Positions 8,726 through 17,762 of a stretch of DNA of 64,000 bases are shown in pieces (the stretch's first letter is position 1; every line of letters starts with the position of its first letter). The position numbers and the translations under genes were made by a program. Source of the stretch: Rickettsiales bacterium (lineage in GTDB: Bacteria > Pseudomonadota > Alphaproteobacteria > Rickettsiales > Midichloriaceae); the NCBI GenBank assembly GCA_023263785.1, contig JALQUO010000001.1, forward strand, positions 591,693 through 655,692, given 5' to 3'. The notes beneath the pieces are model-generated. The model was not told the DNA's origin and ran no database searches. It saw only the letters and a list, made by a program, of their open reading frames with translations.

Positions 8726-9804
8726 TGCTTATCCCTATATATGTCAGCATTTAGAACCAATCCGATGCCAATTATTGTTGTGACAAGATTGGATCTTCCA
8801 TATGACATAAGAGGCAATGGAGTCCCGACTACAGGGAGAAGCCCAGATATCATACCAACATTGATGAATACATGGCAGAAGAGCATACTTGCTACTCCTA
8901 TACATAAAATCCTTCCAAATGTGTTTTTAGCTCTAAATGCTATGCAATAGATCACATAGATTAGAATTAAATACAGTAATAATACTGAAATTACCCCATA
9001 GAATCCAAACTCTTCAGCAAGTATTGTAAAAACAAAATCTGTGTGCTTTTCAGGTAGGAAGCTCAATTGAACTTGTGTTCCATGCATAAATCCTTTTCCC
9101 TCTAAACCACCTGATCCAATTGCTATTTTTGACTGCATTATATTATATCCAGCTCCAAGGACATCTGCCTCTGGATTTAAAAATGTCATGACTCTCTTCT
9201 TTTGATAATCATGCATAAAGTTCCATATTATTGGCATGGACAAGAGAGCCGATAAAATAACAACTACGAACTTCCAAATTCTAACTCCTGCTGCAAAGAA
9301 TATTGCGCCTGACATGAGGGTAATAATCATACTTGTACCAAGGTTTGGTTGCCTCAGAATTATAAACACTGGTATAAAAACTATTAATAATGGTGTGATG
9401 AGTATAATAATTTTTGATATTTGCTCAGAAGAAACTTGTGAAAAATACCTAGAAAGAGCAAGGATTACACCTATCTTTGTTAGTTCTGATGGTTGTATTG
9501 TAATGGGGCCAATCTTCAACCATCTTTGTGCGCCCATAGCTGTATGTCCTGTGAATTCAGCTGCGAGTAGTAAAACTATACAAACACCTAAGAATATGTA
9601 GGATATTTTAAAGAAACTTTTTATTGGGATGAAGCTGAAAAAAAACGACATCAGTAACATACTAAGTCCTGTGTAGAACTGCTTGTCAGCCCATTCAGCA
9701 GAATTTCCATTTGCAGCAGAGCATAAAACAAACCATCCAACTATCAATAAAGTCGATGTTAGAAGATACAGAACTACTGAAAGAAATGAGACATTCTTAA
9801 TCAT
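8704..9804 (-). CDS. rodA: Rod-shape-determining SEDS glycosyltransferase RodA
   Basis: A 366-residue SEDS protein with about ten membrane segments that polymerises peptidoglycan glycan strands in the elongation complex. Signatures are GAQRWLKIGPITIQPSE, RQPNLGTS, the LPEKHTDFVF extracellular loop and the terminal GTPLPLMSYGRSNLV. In most SEDS proteins the last block reads SYGGSS. Here the second Gly is Arg and the following Ser is Asn. The start overlaps the end of upstream fliD by 8 bases, so the two are probably co-transcribed. Length is typical for RodA rather than FtsW. Confidence 0.93.
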   Translation of the reverse strand: MIKNVSFLSVVLYLLTSTLLIVGWFVLCSAANGNSAEWADKQFYTGLSMLLMSFFFSFIPIKSFFKISYIFLGVCIVLLLAAEFTGHTAMGAQRWLKIGPITIQPSELTKIGVILALSRYFSQVSSEQISKIIILITPLLIVFIPVFIILRQPNLGTSMIITLMSGAIFFAAGVRIWKFVVVILSALLSMPIIWNFMHDYQKKRVMTFLNPEADVLGAGYNIMQSKIAIGSGGLEGKGFMHGTQVQLSFLPEKHTDFVFTILAEEFGFYGVISVLLLYLILIYVIYCIAFRAKNTFGRILCIGVASMLFCHVFINVGMISGLLPVVGTPLPLMSYGRSNLVTTIIGIGLVLNADIYRDKHQSKLLR

Positions 9805-12598
9805 CTTCTTTCATTCCCATTAAAGCTCTTGCAAGGTTATTGTAAGCCTCTTGTTCATCAAAGACAGAAATAGCTTTTGAAAATCTTGCTGTGAGAGATT
9901 TTTCTTTTTCACTCAAGTACTTCTCTTTTAATTTCAGCTCATTGTTTATCTCTTCTTTCTTCCTATCAAGAGATTCCATTACTTCTACTATGCTTGTCTT
10001 GCTGCTCTTGTATGAACTCGCAATCTTGAAAACATTATCCAATTCATTTATTGCATTTCCAGCTATACCTTCTGAGATTGTTATATGTGTACTCTCACTT
10101 ACTCCTCCAAGGAACAAAATCTCTAAGTTCTCAACCTTCATTGTCTGACCATCATTGTTAATAATAGAAAGCATACCGCTCGAGATAATGTCATCACCAT
10201 TCATTGATAAGATGCATTTCTTGTTATAATTTCTATCATTGATTTTTACTGAGCTTTCGACTGCCTTACTTGTATCAAAGAACTCCTTATAAGTCTGTTG
10301 AGTTTCTAATGTTGGTATTGAGATACTTGAGCTAATGCAGCCTGATGAATTGTCTATTGTAATTCCTTGAAGCTTTTTCGTGTCGAATTGTATTTGTAGT
10401 TTTCCAGTATTTGGATTAAAAACTGTTTTTGCAACGATTCCTGTTGACCCACTGACTGAGTTTATTGCTTCAACTAGTGCATCAACTGTATTTGTAGTAG
10501 AAGTGACGGAAATACCATTGATAACTATTGACTTACTGTTGTCTATTTTGGTTGAAATCTCACTACCATATGAAACATCAAAATCATCTGTTTTTATGTA
10601 AACTGAAAAAACATCTTGTAAAACCCCATTTGGATCATACAAGTTCATATTTTTAAACTTATCCTGATCATCCAAAGCTTTAAATGATCCTGAATACTCT
10701 GTGAAACTCATATAATTGCCATTAACTGATGCGCTGATCCTGGAAATCTGACTTGCTCCATTTATCGCATCAACTACCTGCTGCAATGACATACCTGTTG
10801 TGATATTTACTGCTGAGCCATTTATCCAGAATGTTCCTGGTTTGAATTTTCTAGAATCACTACCTGCAGCATCAACAACATTATTTGTATTTGAAAAAAC
10901 TACTGATGATTTTGATTTAACAGTAATTCTATCAATATTTATATCTACGTCTATATCAATCTTATTTGTACCAAGATTCTTACTATTTATTGAAATTTTC
11001 TTAGGAATTAATGGTCTAATAAAGTTAGATGAAGAACTTTCAAATGATAGTTCAAAAGCCCTCTGTATTTTTTCAGGATCATTGTTGATGGCATCAAAAA
11101 GCTTTGGTGCATCAATTCTCATCATGTTTTTATATTCTCTTTTTATGTCTTTGCCATCCTCTTTTACTTCGACTTCAATTGAATCCCTTGAGATGCCGAT
11201 ATCAAGATCAACAATTGAATCTATTGCTCTGTCGAGCTCTGCAAACATGTTGCTGACACGCACATCATTTTTTATCGCATATGATTTTCTAAGGTTTTTT
11301 TCATCGACGCTATCTCCTTCATATGCTTGTCTAAATAGATTATATTTTTCTACGAACTCAGATACTGCTTTGAAAATTGCATTGATGTCTTGTTTGACTT
11401 CGAATGCTAATGTTTTTGATGGAATGGATTTTACATTTATTTTTAATCCATCATATATCTTGAATTGGTTTGTGACACTAGAGATATCTATTCCATCAAC
11501 ATCCAACAGGGCATCTTGAGGTACTTGTTTCACACATCCTGCATAGTTGAAGACATCATTCAATACAGAGCCACTATTTGATCCATTCATAACTACATTA
11601 TTATCAATGATTTCAAATGCATTATCAATTCCAGGAGAGCTAGATTTTAAAATCAAAACATATCTATTATGACCTATCTGAAAAACGTCAGCATGAAGCT
11701 TTGTATCATTCTCAACAGAATTAATCTTACTAGCTATCCTTTCTAGATTATCCCCTGCAGTGATTGTTACTGTTTTGTATTCTTTATATCTATCTGTAAA
11801 GCCTCCAGAAGGATTTGTTGTAAGTTTTGAAAAAACTCCATTTGGATCATCAAGGGTTAGAGCATTTTCTGCACCACCTTCTGCAGTTCTGAGAATTAAT
11901 TTAACATAACCTGAGTTAGTATCTTGTTCTGCTGAAGCATTGATTCCAACATTTAAGTTGCTAATTTTAGTTGCTATGCTTGTAAGGCTATCATTAGCAG
12001 TTACATTGACTTGCATATCATTTATGAAGAATCTGCCTGGTAAAATTTGCCCTTGATTACTTCCAACAATATTTAATTTACTAACAAAATTTTGTGAAAG
12101 GGTCAGTGCATTGTTTTGCATTAAAATATCAAATGAACCAGCTGTAAATAGATTATTATTTGTACCTGAAACAGGCTGTGTAACATTTCCAAATTTACTG
12201 CTAAATTCTACACTTTGCCACTTCTGAGGTAATGCGAGTTGCTTTGGCTGAAGGCTTATGGTTGCACCATATCCTTTGTAGTCGGAATCTATATTGACAT
12301 CGACATAACTTATAAACTCCCCTGCAGACATACCAACTGGTAAAGGAACTCTTTCTGAAAAAACATCTTTTTTGTCAAACGTTGATACAGATAATATTTC
12401 AGATACTGCTTTGAGTTTCTTACCGAGGTCTTCGAATTTCTTACAAGCTACTTTTTGTTTATCGACGTCTACTACATCATCCTTGAGTTTCTGGATTACA
12501 TTTCTCTGCTTTACAGTGAGTAGCTCAACAATTTTTTTAATGTTTCGGAATTCAACCAACTCACCATTAATATTCAGCTTAGGCTTCTTTAATCCCAT
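9797..12598 (-). CDS. fliD: Flagellar filament cap protein FliD (hook-associated protein 2), unusually long
   Basis: A 933-residue secreted structural protein. Repeated flagellin hook IN motifs are visible: GRFFINDMQVNVTANDSL (about 193), GTFWINGSAVNITTGMSL (about 603), and KSIVINGISVTSTTN (about 700). Each is followed by an alpha-helical DAINxxS-type segment. The N-terminus (about residues 1-70) and C-terminus (about 850-925, ending EKEKSLTARFSKAISVF) are the coiled-coil D0-like regions of FliD. FliD caps the growing filament. Usual length is about 450-680, so the central part appears duplicated or expanded. It shares an operon with rodA rather than fliS/fliC. No other filament gene is nearby. 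Confidence 0.82.
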   Translation of the reverse strand: MGLKKPKLNINGELVEFRNIKKIVELLTVKQRNVIQKLKDDVVDVDKQKVACKKFEDLGKKLKAVSEILSVSTFDKKDVFSERVPLPVGMSAGEFISYVDVNIDSDYKGYGATISLQPKQLALPQKWQSVEFSSKFGNVTQPVSGTNNNLFTAGSFDILMQNNALTLSQNFVSKLNIVGSNQGQILPGRFFINDMQVNVTANDSLTSIATKISNLNVGINASAEQDTNSGYVKLILRTAEGGAENALTLDDPNGVFSKLTTNPSGGFTDRYKEYKTVTITAGDNLERIASKINSVENDTKLHADVFQIGHNRYVLILKSSSPGIDNAFEIIDNNVVMNGSNSGSVLNDVFNYAGCVKQVPQDALLDVDGIDISSVTNQFKIYDGLKINVKSIPSKTLAFEVKQDINAIFKAVSEFVEKYNLFRQAYEGDSVDEKNLRKSYAIKNDVRVSNMFAELDRAIDSIVDLDIGISRDSIEVEVKEDGKDIKREYKNMMRIDAPKLFDAINNDPEKIQRAFELSFESSSSNFIRPLIPKKISINSKNLGTNKIDIDVDINIDRITVKSKSSVVFSNTNNVVDAAGSDSRKFKPGTFWINGSAVNITTGMSLQQVVDAINGASQISRISASVNGNYMSFTEYSGSFKALDDQDKFKNMNLYDPNGVLQDVFSVYIKTDDFDVSYGSEISTKIDNSKSIVINGISVTSTTNTVDALVEAINSVSGSTGIVAKTVFNPNTGKLQIQFDTKKLQGITIDNSSGCISSSISIPTLETQQTYKEFFDTSKAVESSVKINDRNYNKKCILSMNGDDIISSGMLSIINNDGQTMKVENLEILFLGGVSESTHITISEGIAGNAINELDNVFKIASSYKSSKTSIVEVMESLDRKKEEINNELKLKEKYLSEKEKSLTARFSKAISVFDEQEAYNNLARALMGMKEDD

Positions 12599-12667
12599 TG
12601 TTGTTATTTGAAAAATTGTTTTTATATTATAAATAAATTTATATCATATCTAAAAGCTTTTAAAAAT

Positions 12668-13129
12668 ATGCCACTTGTAGAAAACAACAGAATTTTGGAA
12701 CACAAACTAGAGGTTCTCTATGATGTAATCACCGATGTTGAGAGCTATAGTGAGTTTATACCTTGGTGCAAGAAAGTCACGATTATTAATGAAAAAACAA
12801 ATGCAGTGATAAGTGATGTAAATGTAGAATTTCTTTTCATAAGAGAGAAGTACAGATCAATTGCAAAATTTGAACCACCTGCACAACAAGAAGGAGATAT
12901 TATTGCAAGGGTTGATATAGAAATGCTTGAAGGTCCATTTGAATACTTCTCAACAATTTGGATTCTGAAGTCAGTTGACGAAAATAAAACACTTGTTGAT
13001 TTTAAATGTGATTTCTCATTTAAGAATAAGATATATGATGGGATTGCTAGCACTGTCCTGATGGCTGCAAATGACAAAATCATAAATGCGTTTATAAAAA
13101 GAACTGACTTTGTAAGTAAAAGGTCGTAG
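12668..13129 (+). CDS. RatA/Coq10-like START-domain protein (ubiquinone-binding type)
   Basis: 153 residues, starting at ATG 12668 (MPLVENNRILEHKLEVLYDV). The family pattern is clear: LYDVITDVESYSEFIPWCK near the N-terminus and GPFEYFSTIWIL, VDFKCDFSFKN in the second half, as in the polyketide-cyclase/START fold of mitochondrial Coq10 and bacterial RatA. Coq10-type proteins bind ubiquinone and support respiration. E. coli RatA has been called a ribosome-association toxin. Context next to ATP synthase genes favours the respiratory role, but this is inference. It is divergent from fliD. Confidence 0.85.
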   Translation: MPLVENNRILEHKLEVLYDVITDVESYSEFIPWCKKVTIINEKTNAVISDVNVEFLFIREKYRSIAKFEPPAQQEGDIIARVDIEMLEGPFEYFSTIWILKSVDENKTLVDFKCDFSFKNKIYDGIASTVLMAANDKIINAFIKRTDFVSKRS

Positions 13130-13185
13130 ATGATAATAACATATGATATAATCCCCTCAAATTGTCCTAATAAGATAAAATTTGT

Positions 13186-14727
13186 ATGAAAATCTCAGAG
13201 ATATCAAATATAATCAAACATAAAGTTGCAGAACTAAGTCAAAATGAACTAGTAATAGAACTTGAGGAATATGGAAAAGTTGTCAGAGTCCTTGATGGTA
13301 TAGCGATGGTTTATGGACTGAATAACGTTCAATTCAATGAGTTAGTTGTATTTGAAACTGGTGTCGAAGGATTTGTTATGAACCTAAATGATGACTCAAT
13401 AGGTGTTGCAGTTCTGAATGATAACAATACAATTAAGGAAGGTCATACAGTAAAAAGAACTGGTAGACTTGCTGAGATGGTTGCAGGAAAAGGATTGCTT
13501 GGCAGAGTTGTCAATGCAATCGGACAGCCAGTTGATGGCAAAGGAGGGTTAACAGATGTAGTAAAGCTTCAATTGGAACCAAAGGCGCCTGATATAATCT
13601 CAAGGAAATCAGTCTATAAACCAATGCAGACAGGTATCAAAACAATCGATGCTTTGATCCCGATAGGTAGGGGTCAGAGGGAGTTGATAATAGGTGACAG
13701 GCAGACAGGCAAAACAACAATAGCACTAGACACAATAATCAATCAAAAAGTATATAACGATAAACTTCCAGACAGTGAAAAACTCCATTGCATATATGTA
13801 GCAATAGGGCAGAAGCAGTCATCAGTAGCAAGGATCATCAGAATGCTCGAGGAAAATGGCGCAATGGAATATACAACAATCGTCGTTGCAACTGCTGCCG
13901 AGACAGCAACTATGCAATATATAGCGCCTTATGCTGGCTGCGTTATAGGTGAGTACTTCAGAGATAACGGAATGAATGCACTCATAATCTATGACGACTT
14001 GAGTAAGCACGCTGTAGCATATAGGCAGCTCTCATTGCTCTTGAAGCGCCCTCCAGGACGTGAAGCTTATCCTGGTGACGTCTTCTATCTTCACTCGCGA
14101 CTTCTTGAGAGAGCAGCTCAGATGAGCGATGACAAAGGTGGTGGTTCCCTCACAGCACTTCCAATAGTTGAGACACAGGGTGGTGATGTTTCCTCTTATA
14201 TTCCAACAAACGTCATATCTATTACAGATGGACAAATATTCCTTGAAACAGATCTATTTTACAAAGGTGTGAGGCCAGCAGTAAATGTTGGTCTGTCTGT
14301 TAGTAGGGTTGGATCTGCAGCACAGACAAAAGCTATGAAGTCTGTGGCAGGGAAGATAAAGTTAGAACTAGCTCAATTCCGTGAGATGGAGAGTTTTTCT
14401 CAGTTCTCATCAGACCTTGATGCATCAACAAGGAAAATGCTGTCAAACGGACAGAAGATGGTTGAGTTATTGAAGCAGAAACAACATCACACCCATCCGA
14501 TGCATGAACAAGTAATTCTTCTCTTTGCAGCTGTAAATGGATATCTCGAAAGAATCCAGCTGAAGGATATAAAAACCTTTGAGGTGGAATTTATATTGTT
14601 TATGGAACAGAATCATAATGAGATCTTACGAACTATAAGCAAAGAACAAAAGATTAGTGATGAGATAGGTAATAGTCTTCATAAGATCATTGCAAACTTT
14701 ATAGAATCAAGATTTAAGAACATATAA
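13186..14727 (+). CDS. atpA: F1F0 ATP synthase subunit alpha
   Basis: A 513-residue F1 alpha subunit. Signatures are the Walker A-like GDRQTGKT at 170-177, YVAIGQK, the [13 protein letters not shown] segment, and the [17 protein letters not shown] and [11 protein letters not shown] blocks. It forms the alpha3-beta3 hexamer with AtpD. A perfect TATAAT lies at 13147-13152, about 35 bases upstream, but no good -35 is evident. The gene is followed one base later by atpG. The usual upstream atpH and downstream atpD-atpC are not here, so the F1 operon is split in this genome. Confidence 0.98.
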   Translation: MKISEISNIIKHKVAELSQNELVIELEEYGKVVRVLDGIAMVYGLNNVQFNELVVFETGVEGFVMNLNDDSIGVAVLNDNNTIKEGHTVKRTGRLAEMVAGKGLLGRVVNAIGQPVDGKGGLTDVVKLQLEPKAPDIISRKSVYKPMQTGIKTIDALIPIGRGQRELIIGDRQTGKTTIALDTIINQKVYNDKLPDSEKLHCIYVAIGQKQSSVARIIRMLEENGAMEYTTIVVATAAETATMQYIAPYAGCVIGEYFRDNGMNALIIYDDLSKHAVAYRQLSLLLKRPPGREAYPGDVFYLHSRLLERAAQMSDDKGGGSLTALPIVETQGGDVSSYIPTNVISITDGQIFLETDLFYKGVRPAVNVGLSVSRVGSAAQTKAMKSVAGKIKLELAQFREMESFSQFSSDLDASTRKMLSNGQKMVELLKQKQHHTHPMHEQVILLFAAVNGYLERIQLKDIKTFEVEFILFMEQNHNEILRTISKEQKISDEIGNSLHKIIANFIESRFKNI

Positions 14728-14728
14728 G

Positions 14729-15628
14729 ATGTCTCTGAAGGATTTAAGAACTAGAATAAACAGCATAAAGAGCACCAGTAAGACTACAAAGGCAATGTAT
14801 CTTATAAGTGCATCTCAGATGACTAAGATCAAGCAGATGTTTCTGAATTATAAGCAATATAATGACTTGATGGGGAGTATCATATCATCAATAGCTTTTG
14901 CTAGTAGGAATCGGTTTGATAAAGACCTTGAGACAATTACAGTTCAAGATGATCTTGTTGTTGAAGGTTGTCAGAAAACCCTAGAGATGGATGAGAACTA
15001 TATCGTTGGGCATAAAAATCTCGTGATTATAATATCTGGTGACAAAGGCCTCTGTGGTTCATTTAATTCATCTGTTGTGAATAGCGCCCTGAACCATATA
15101 GACGATGATACAGATGTCCTATGTATAGGCAAGAAAGGATATGAAATATTGTCTAGGAAAGGGGCATTTCATATAATAAAAAATAATTACATAGAGTTAC
15201 ACCTTAGGACTATCAATAGTAAGATAGTTATGGGACAGGTTACAAAACCAATTCTTCAGCTTATAGCATCAAGTAAGTATGCAAATATAAAGATTGTCTA
15301 TACTGAATTTATTTCAATGCTGAAGCAAGAAGTTATTGTTAAGCAAATCTTCCCTGTTGTTTTGGATCATCCTCCAAGCACTACCTTTGAATTCGATAGT
15401 AAGCCAGTGACTATGCTTAGAAATATAATCCCTCAGTATCTTCATTCAGTTTTATATAATTGTGTATTGAACAGCATCAAGAGTGAGACAGTCAAGAGAA
15501 TGATGACGATGGATAATGCAACAACTAACTCAAAAGATATGCTCCATAACCTGAGTCTTGAGTATAATAGAGCAAGACAAACAAAAGTCACTATGGAGCT
15601 AATAGAAGTTATATCTGGAATGCAATGA
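14729..15628 (+). CDS. atpG: F1F0 ATP synthase subunit gamma
   Basis: A 299-residue central-stalk subunit. The N-terminal helix MSLKDLRTRINSIKSTSKTTKAM and the C-terminal helix around YNRARQTKVTMELIEVISGMQ are the conserved gamma coiled-coil. SGDKGLCGSFNSSV is the family signature. It couples rotation of the c-ring to catalysis in AtpA/AtpD. It starts one base after the atpA stop and its own stop overlaps the queD start (ATGA), so the three genes are probably one transcript. Confidence 0.97.
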   Translation: MSLKDLRTRINSIKSTSKTTKAMYLISASQMTKIKQMFLNYKQYNDLMGSIISSIAFASRNRFDKDLETITVQDDLVVEGCQKTLEMDENYIVGHKNLVIIISGDKGLCGSFNSSVVNSALNHIDDDTDVLCIGKKGYEILSRKGAFHIIKNNYIELHLRTINSKIVMGQVTKPILQLIASSKYANIKIVYTEFISMLKQEVIVKQIFPVVLDHPPSTTFEFDSKPVTMLRNIIPQYLHSVLYNCVLNSIKSETVKRMMTMDNATTNSKDMLHNLSLEYNRARQTKVTMELIEVISGMQ

Positions 15629-16056
15629 TCTCGTGTACAAAAAGGATTGAATTCGATGCTGCTCACAGGATAGTTGGTCACAGTGGAGGATGTCAGATGG
15701 TGCATGGGCATAGATATGCTGTGGAGCTGACTTTCTCATCAAAAGAAGTTGATCCGATGGGAATGGTAATAGATTTCAAGGAGATTAAGGCTAGGTTCAA
15801 GGAATGGATTGATACGCATTGGGATCACAATATCATTTTGAACAAAGAAGATAAAGCCCTCGGCGATATGATCCAAAACTACACAGGGCAAAGGGTGTTC
15901 TATTTGGATTATAACCCAACGTCAGAGAACATAGCTTTCTATCTCTTTGATGTTGTATTGAAAGAAGTATTTGAAGATCTGCCTCACTATGTAGAGCTTT
16001 GCAGTTGTATAAGAGTTTTTGAAACTCCTACGTCAAATTCTGCTTATAATTCATAA
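15625..16056 (+). CDS. queD: 6-carboxy-5,6,7,8-tetrahydropterin synthase QueD (PTPS family)
   Basis: A 143-residue member of the PTPS/QueD fold. The zinc-binding histidines are visible in FDAAHRI and VHGHRY, and the catalytic Cys in GGCQMVHGH. A WDHNIILN block and a late PTSENIA segment are also family features. QueD converts dihydroneopterin triphosphate in the queuosine (tRNA wobble base) pathway. The start overlaps the atpG stop by 4 bases, an unusual pairing. The 3' end overlaps the convergent VanX-like gene by 13 bases. No other queuosine gene is in the window. Confidence 0.92.
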   Translation: MISCTKRIEFDAAHRIVGHSGGCQMVHGHRYAVELTFSSKEVDPMGMVIDFKEIKARFKEWIDTHWDHNIILNKEDKALGDMIQNYTGQRVFYLDYNPTSENIAFYLFDVVLKEVFEDLPHYVELCSCIRVFETPTSNSAYNS

Positions 16057-16742
16057 GCTTCACAAGCTGTTATTGGGAAGTTAAAATAAGTTTCTGGATA
16101 TGGCTCATCAATCAAAGTATAATGCCACCACTCTTTCGAATAGGCTTTAAACCCACTCTCTTCCATTGTTTTTCTCAAGAAATTTCTCTTATCCAAACAC
16201 TCTTGTGGAATGAGATCTGTATCATGGTGAGAGACTGGATGAAGTATGTCAAAACTAGAACCCATATCTACAGAGCCATCATCTAAAAATTTTATCCTTT
16301 CACCATTTGCAAGAGTTATATCTTTTTCTTCTATTGGATGTAAGGACTTTCCGAGTTCTATGATTGTTAGATCAACTGTACTGCCTCTTGTATGCCCTGA
16401 CTTCTTTGCTATGTAACCTTTAAATAAATCTGGTTTCTCGATTGTAGGGTAATATAATTCTTTTTGACTTATATCATCGTCTTGCGACCATGAAATGAAG
16501 TGATCTACTGCTATCTGAGGTCCGTAGCCATCATAGACGACCAAGCAATAGTTATATGCTTTTAAAACTTCTTGTACAGCTTTTAATCCTTCAGCTGCTT
16601 GTTTTGTGAGAATTATCTCAGCGCTTTCATAACCATTTATAGGCATTCCAATAAAGTTAAATTCTGAGGCATATCTAACGCTCTGAACTATTGTTGGATC
16701 AATTATTCTAAGATAAACAAAATCTTTTGGTAAAATTTCCAT
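16044..16742 (-). CDS. D-alanyl-D-alanine dipeptidase (VanX/DdpX, peptidase M15D)
   Basis: 232 residues with the zinc-peptidase signature of VanX-type enzymes: SGHTRGSTVDLTI (metal ligands His117, Asp124), DMGSSFD, and EWWHYT (catalytic Glu204, metal ligand His207). These enzymes hydrolyse D-Ala-D-Ala, mostly for recycling in non-resistant bacteria. No signal peptide is visible, suggesting a cytoplasmic enzyme. At the position of the VanX transition-state arginine (DGYRP in the family) this protein has DGYGP, with Gly74. Activity may be reduced or altered. It convergently overlaps queD. Confidence 0.88.
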   Translation of the reverse strand: MEILPKDFVYLRIIDPTIVQSVRYASEFNFIGMPINGYESAEIILTKQAAEGLKAVQEVLKAYNYCLVVYDGYGPQIAVDHFISWSQDDDISQKELYYPTIEKPDLFKGYIAKKSGHTRGSTVDLTIIELGKSLHPIEEKDITLANGERIKFLDDGSVDMGSSFDILHPVSHHDTDLIPQECLDKRNFLRKTMEESGFKAYSKEWWHYTLIDEPYPETYFNFPITACEAYEL

Positions 16743-16759
16743 ATTTATATTAATTAAAA

Positions 16760-17662
16760 TTACTTATTTACAGGTTTATTTTTTTCTCTCAACTTTACAA
16801 TTGCTTCTGAGAGTTTCTCATTGCTAACTGCACCCACTAACACTTCATCACCAATTATGTAAGTTGGAGTCCCTTGCAGATGCATGTTATTTACAACGAT
16901 GCTGTTTTGTTTAATTCTCTCTTCAATTTTATCCATATTATTTCTATCATCCATGAAGGCTTGAAGCTTTGCAACATCTAGTCCGGTGTTGGCAGCTATC
17001 TTCATCATGTTGTCTTTGTTTCTAGGAAGTGTTGAGTTAAACAGTTGGATTTGAAACTGTAGGTACTTACTTTGGTCAAGCATGCTCACAGCTGTTGCAA
17101 ACCTTGTCGCCTCAACAGATTCAGCACCAAGCATAGGTAGCTCTATAAAGATCATTGCAACATCAGGATTTTGCTCGAGTAGCTTACTATTTGATTCAAG
17201 CATCTTTGCACAGAATCCACATGAATAGTCAAAGAACTCAACTATTTTTATTGGTGCATCGGATTTTCCTGCAACAGTAGTAATCTTACCATCCTTAAGG
17301 TCTTGCATTATAACTGCTACCCCTTCATCTATTGCTTTGTGTTGAGATTCCAATGTCTTTTGTCTATAGAAATTTTCCAGAACTGCTGCAACTTTATCAG
17401 GATTATTTTTCATGAAATTCTCAATGGACTCTTCAATGTTACCTATTGTGCCTCCTGTACTGCTGGCAGAGAGTTTTCCTTTTAATTCATCAATTTGATC
17501 TTGTAAGCTTGAAACTTCCTTGTCGAGGGCAGAAATTATATTTTGTCTTAATTTATCATTTTCTGTCTCAAAGGTGCTGTTGCTGTACTTCATGTATGCG
17601 AAAACCAAACATATGAAAAAGCCTATTACTAGGAAGTAAGAAAGAATTATCTTGTGATTCAT
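16760..17662 (-). CDS. Membrane-anchored DsbA-family thiol oxidoreductase
   Basis: A 300-residue protein. A hydrophobic anchor spans about residues 6-23. A Lys/Glu-rich coiled-coil follows (about 32-66), then a DsbA-like thioredoxin domain from about 133 with active site CGFC (148-151) and the cis-proline loop QGTPTYIIG. It probably sits in the periplasm tethered to the inner membrane and forms or isomerises disulfides in exported proteins, like the Com1/DsbA-type proteins of obligate intracellular bacteria. Its gene lies just downstream of nothing co-directional except the VanX-like gene that follows it by 17 bases. Confidence 0.9.
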   Translation of the reverse strand: MNHKIILSYFLVIGFFICLVFAYMKYSNSTFETENDKLRQNIISALDKEVSSLQDQIDELKGKLSASSTGGTIGNIEESIENFMKNNPDKVAAVLENFYRQKTLESQHKAIDEGVAVIMQDLKDGKITTVAGKSDAPIKIVEFFDYSCGFCAKMLESNSKLLEQNPDVAMIFIELPMLGAESVEATRFATAVSMLDQSKYLQFQIQLFNSTLPRNKDNMMKIAANTGLDVAKLQAFMDDRNNMDKIEERIKQNSIVVNNMHLQGTPTYIIGDEVLVGAVSNEKLSEAIVKLREKNKPVNK

Positions 17663-17762
17663 AAAAGTTAAAGTCTGAAATTTATTACAAAAACTGGTAA
17701 AATTTGTTTATTATTATAGGATTTATTTTAGTATTTTTTTGAATATATACAATAGCAAATGT

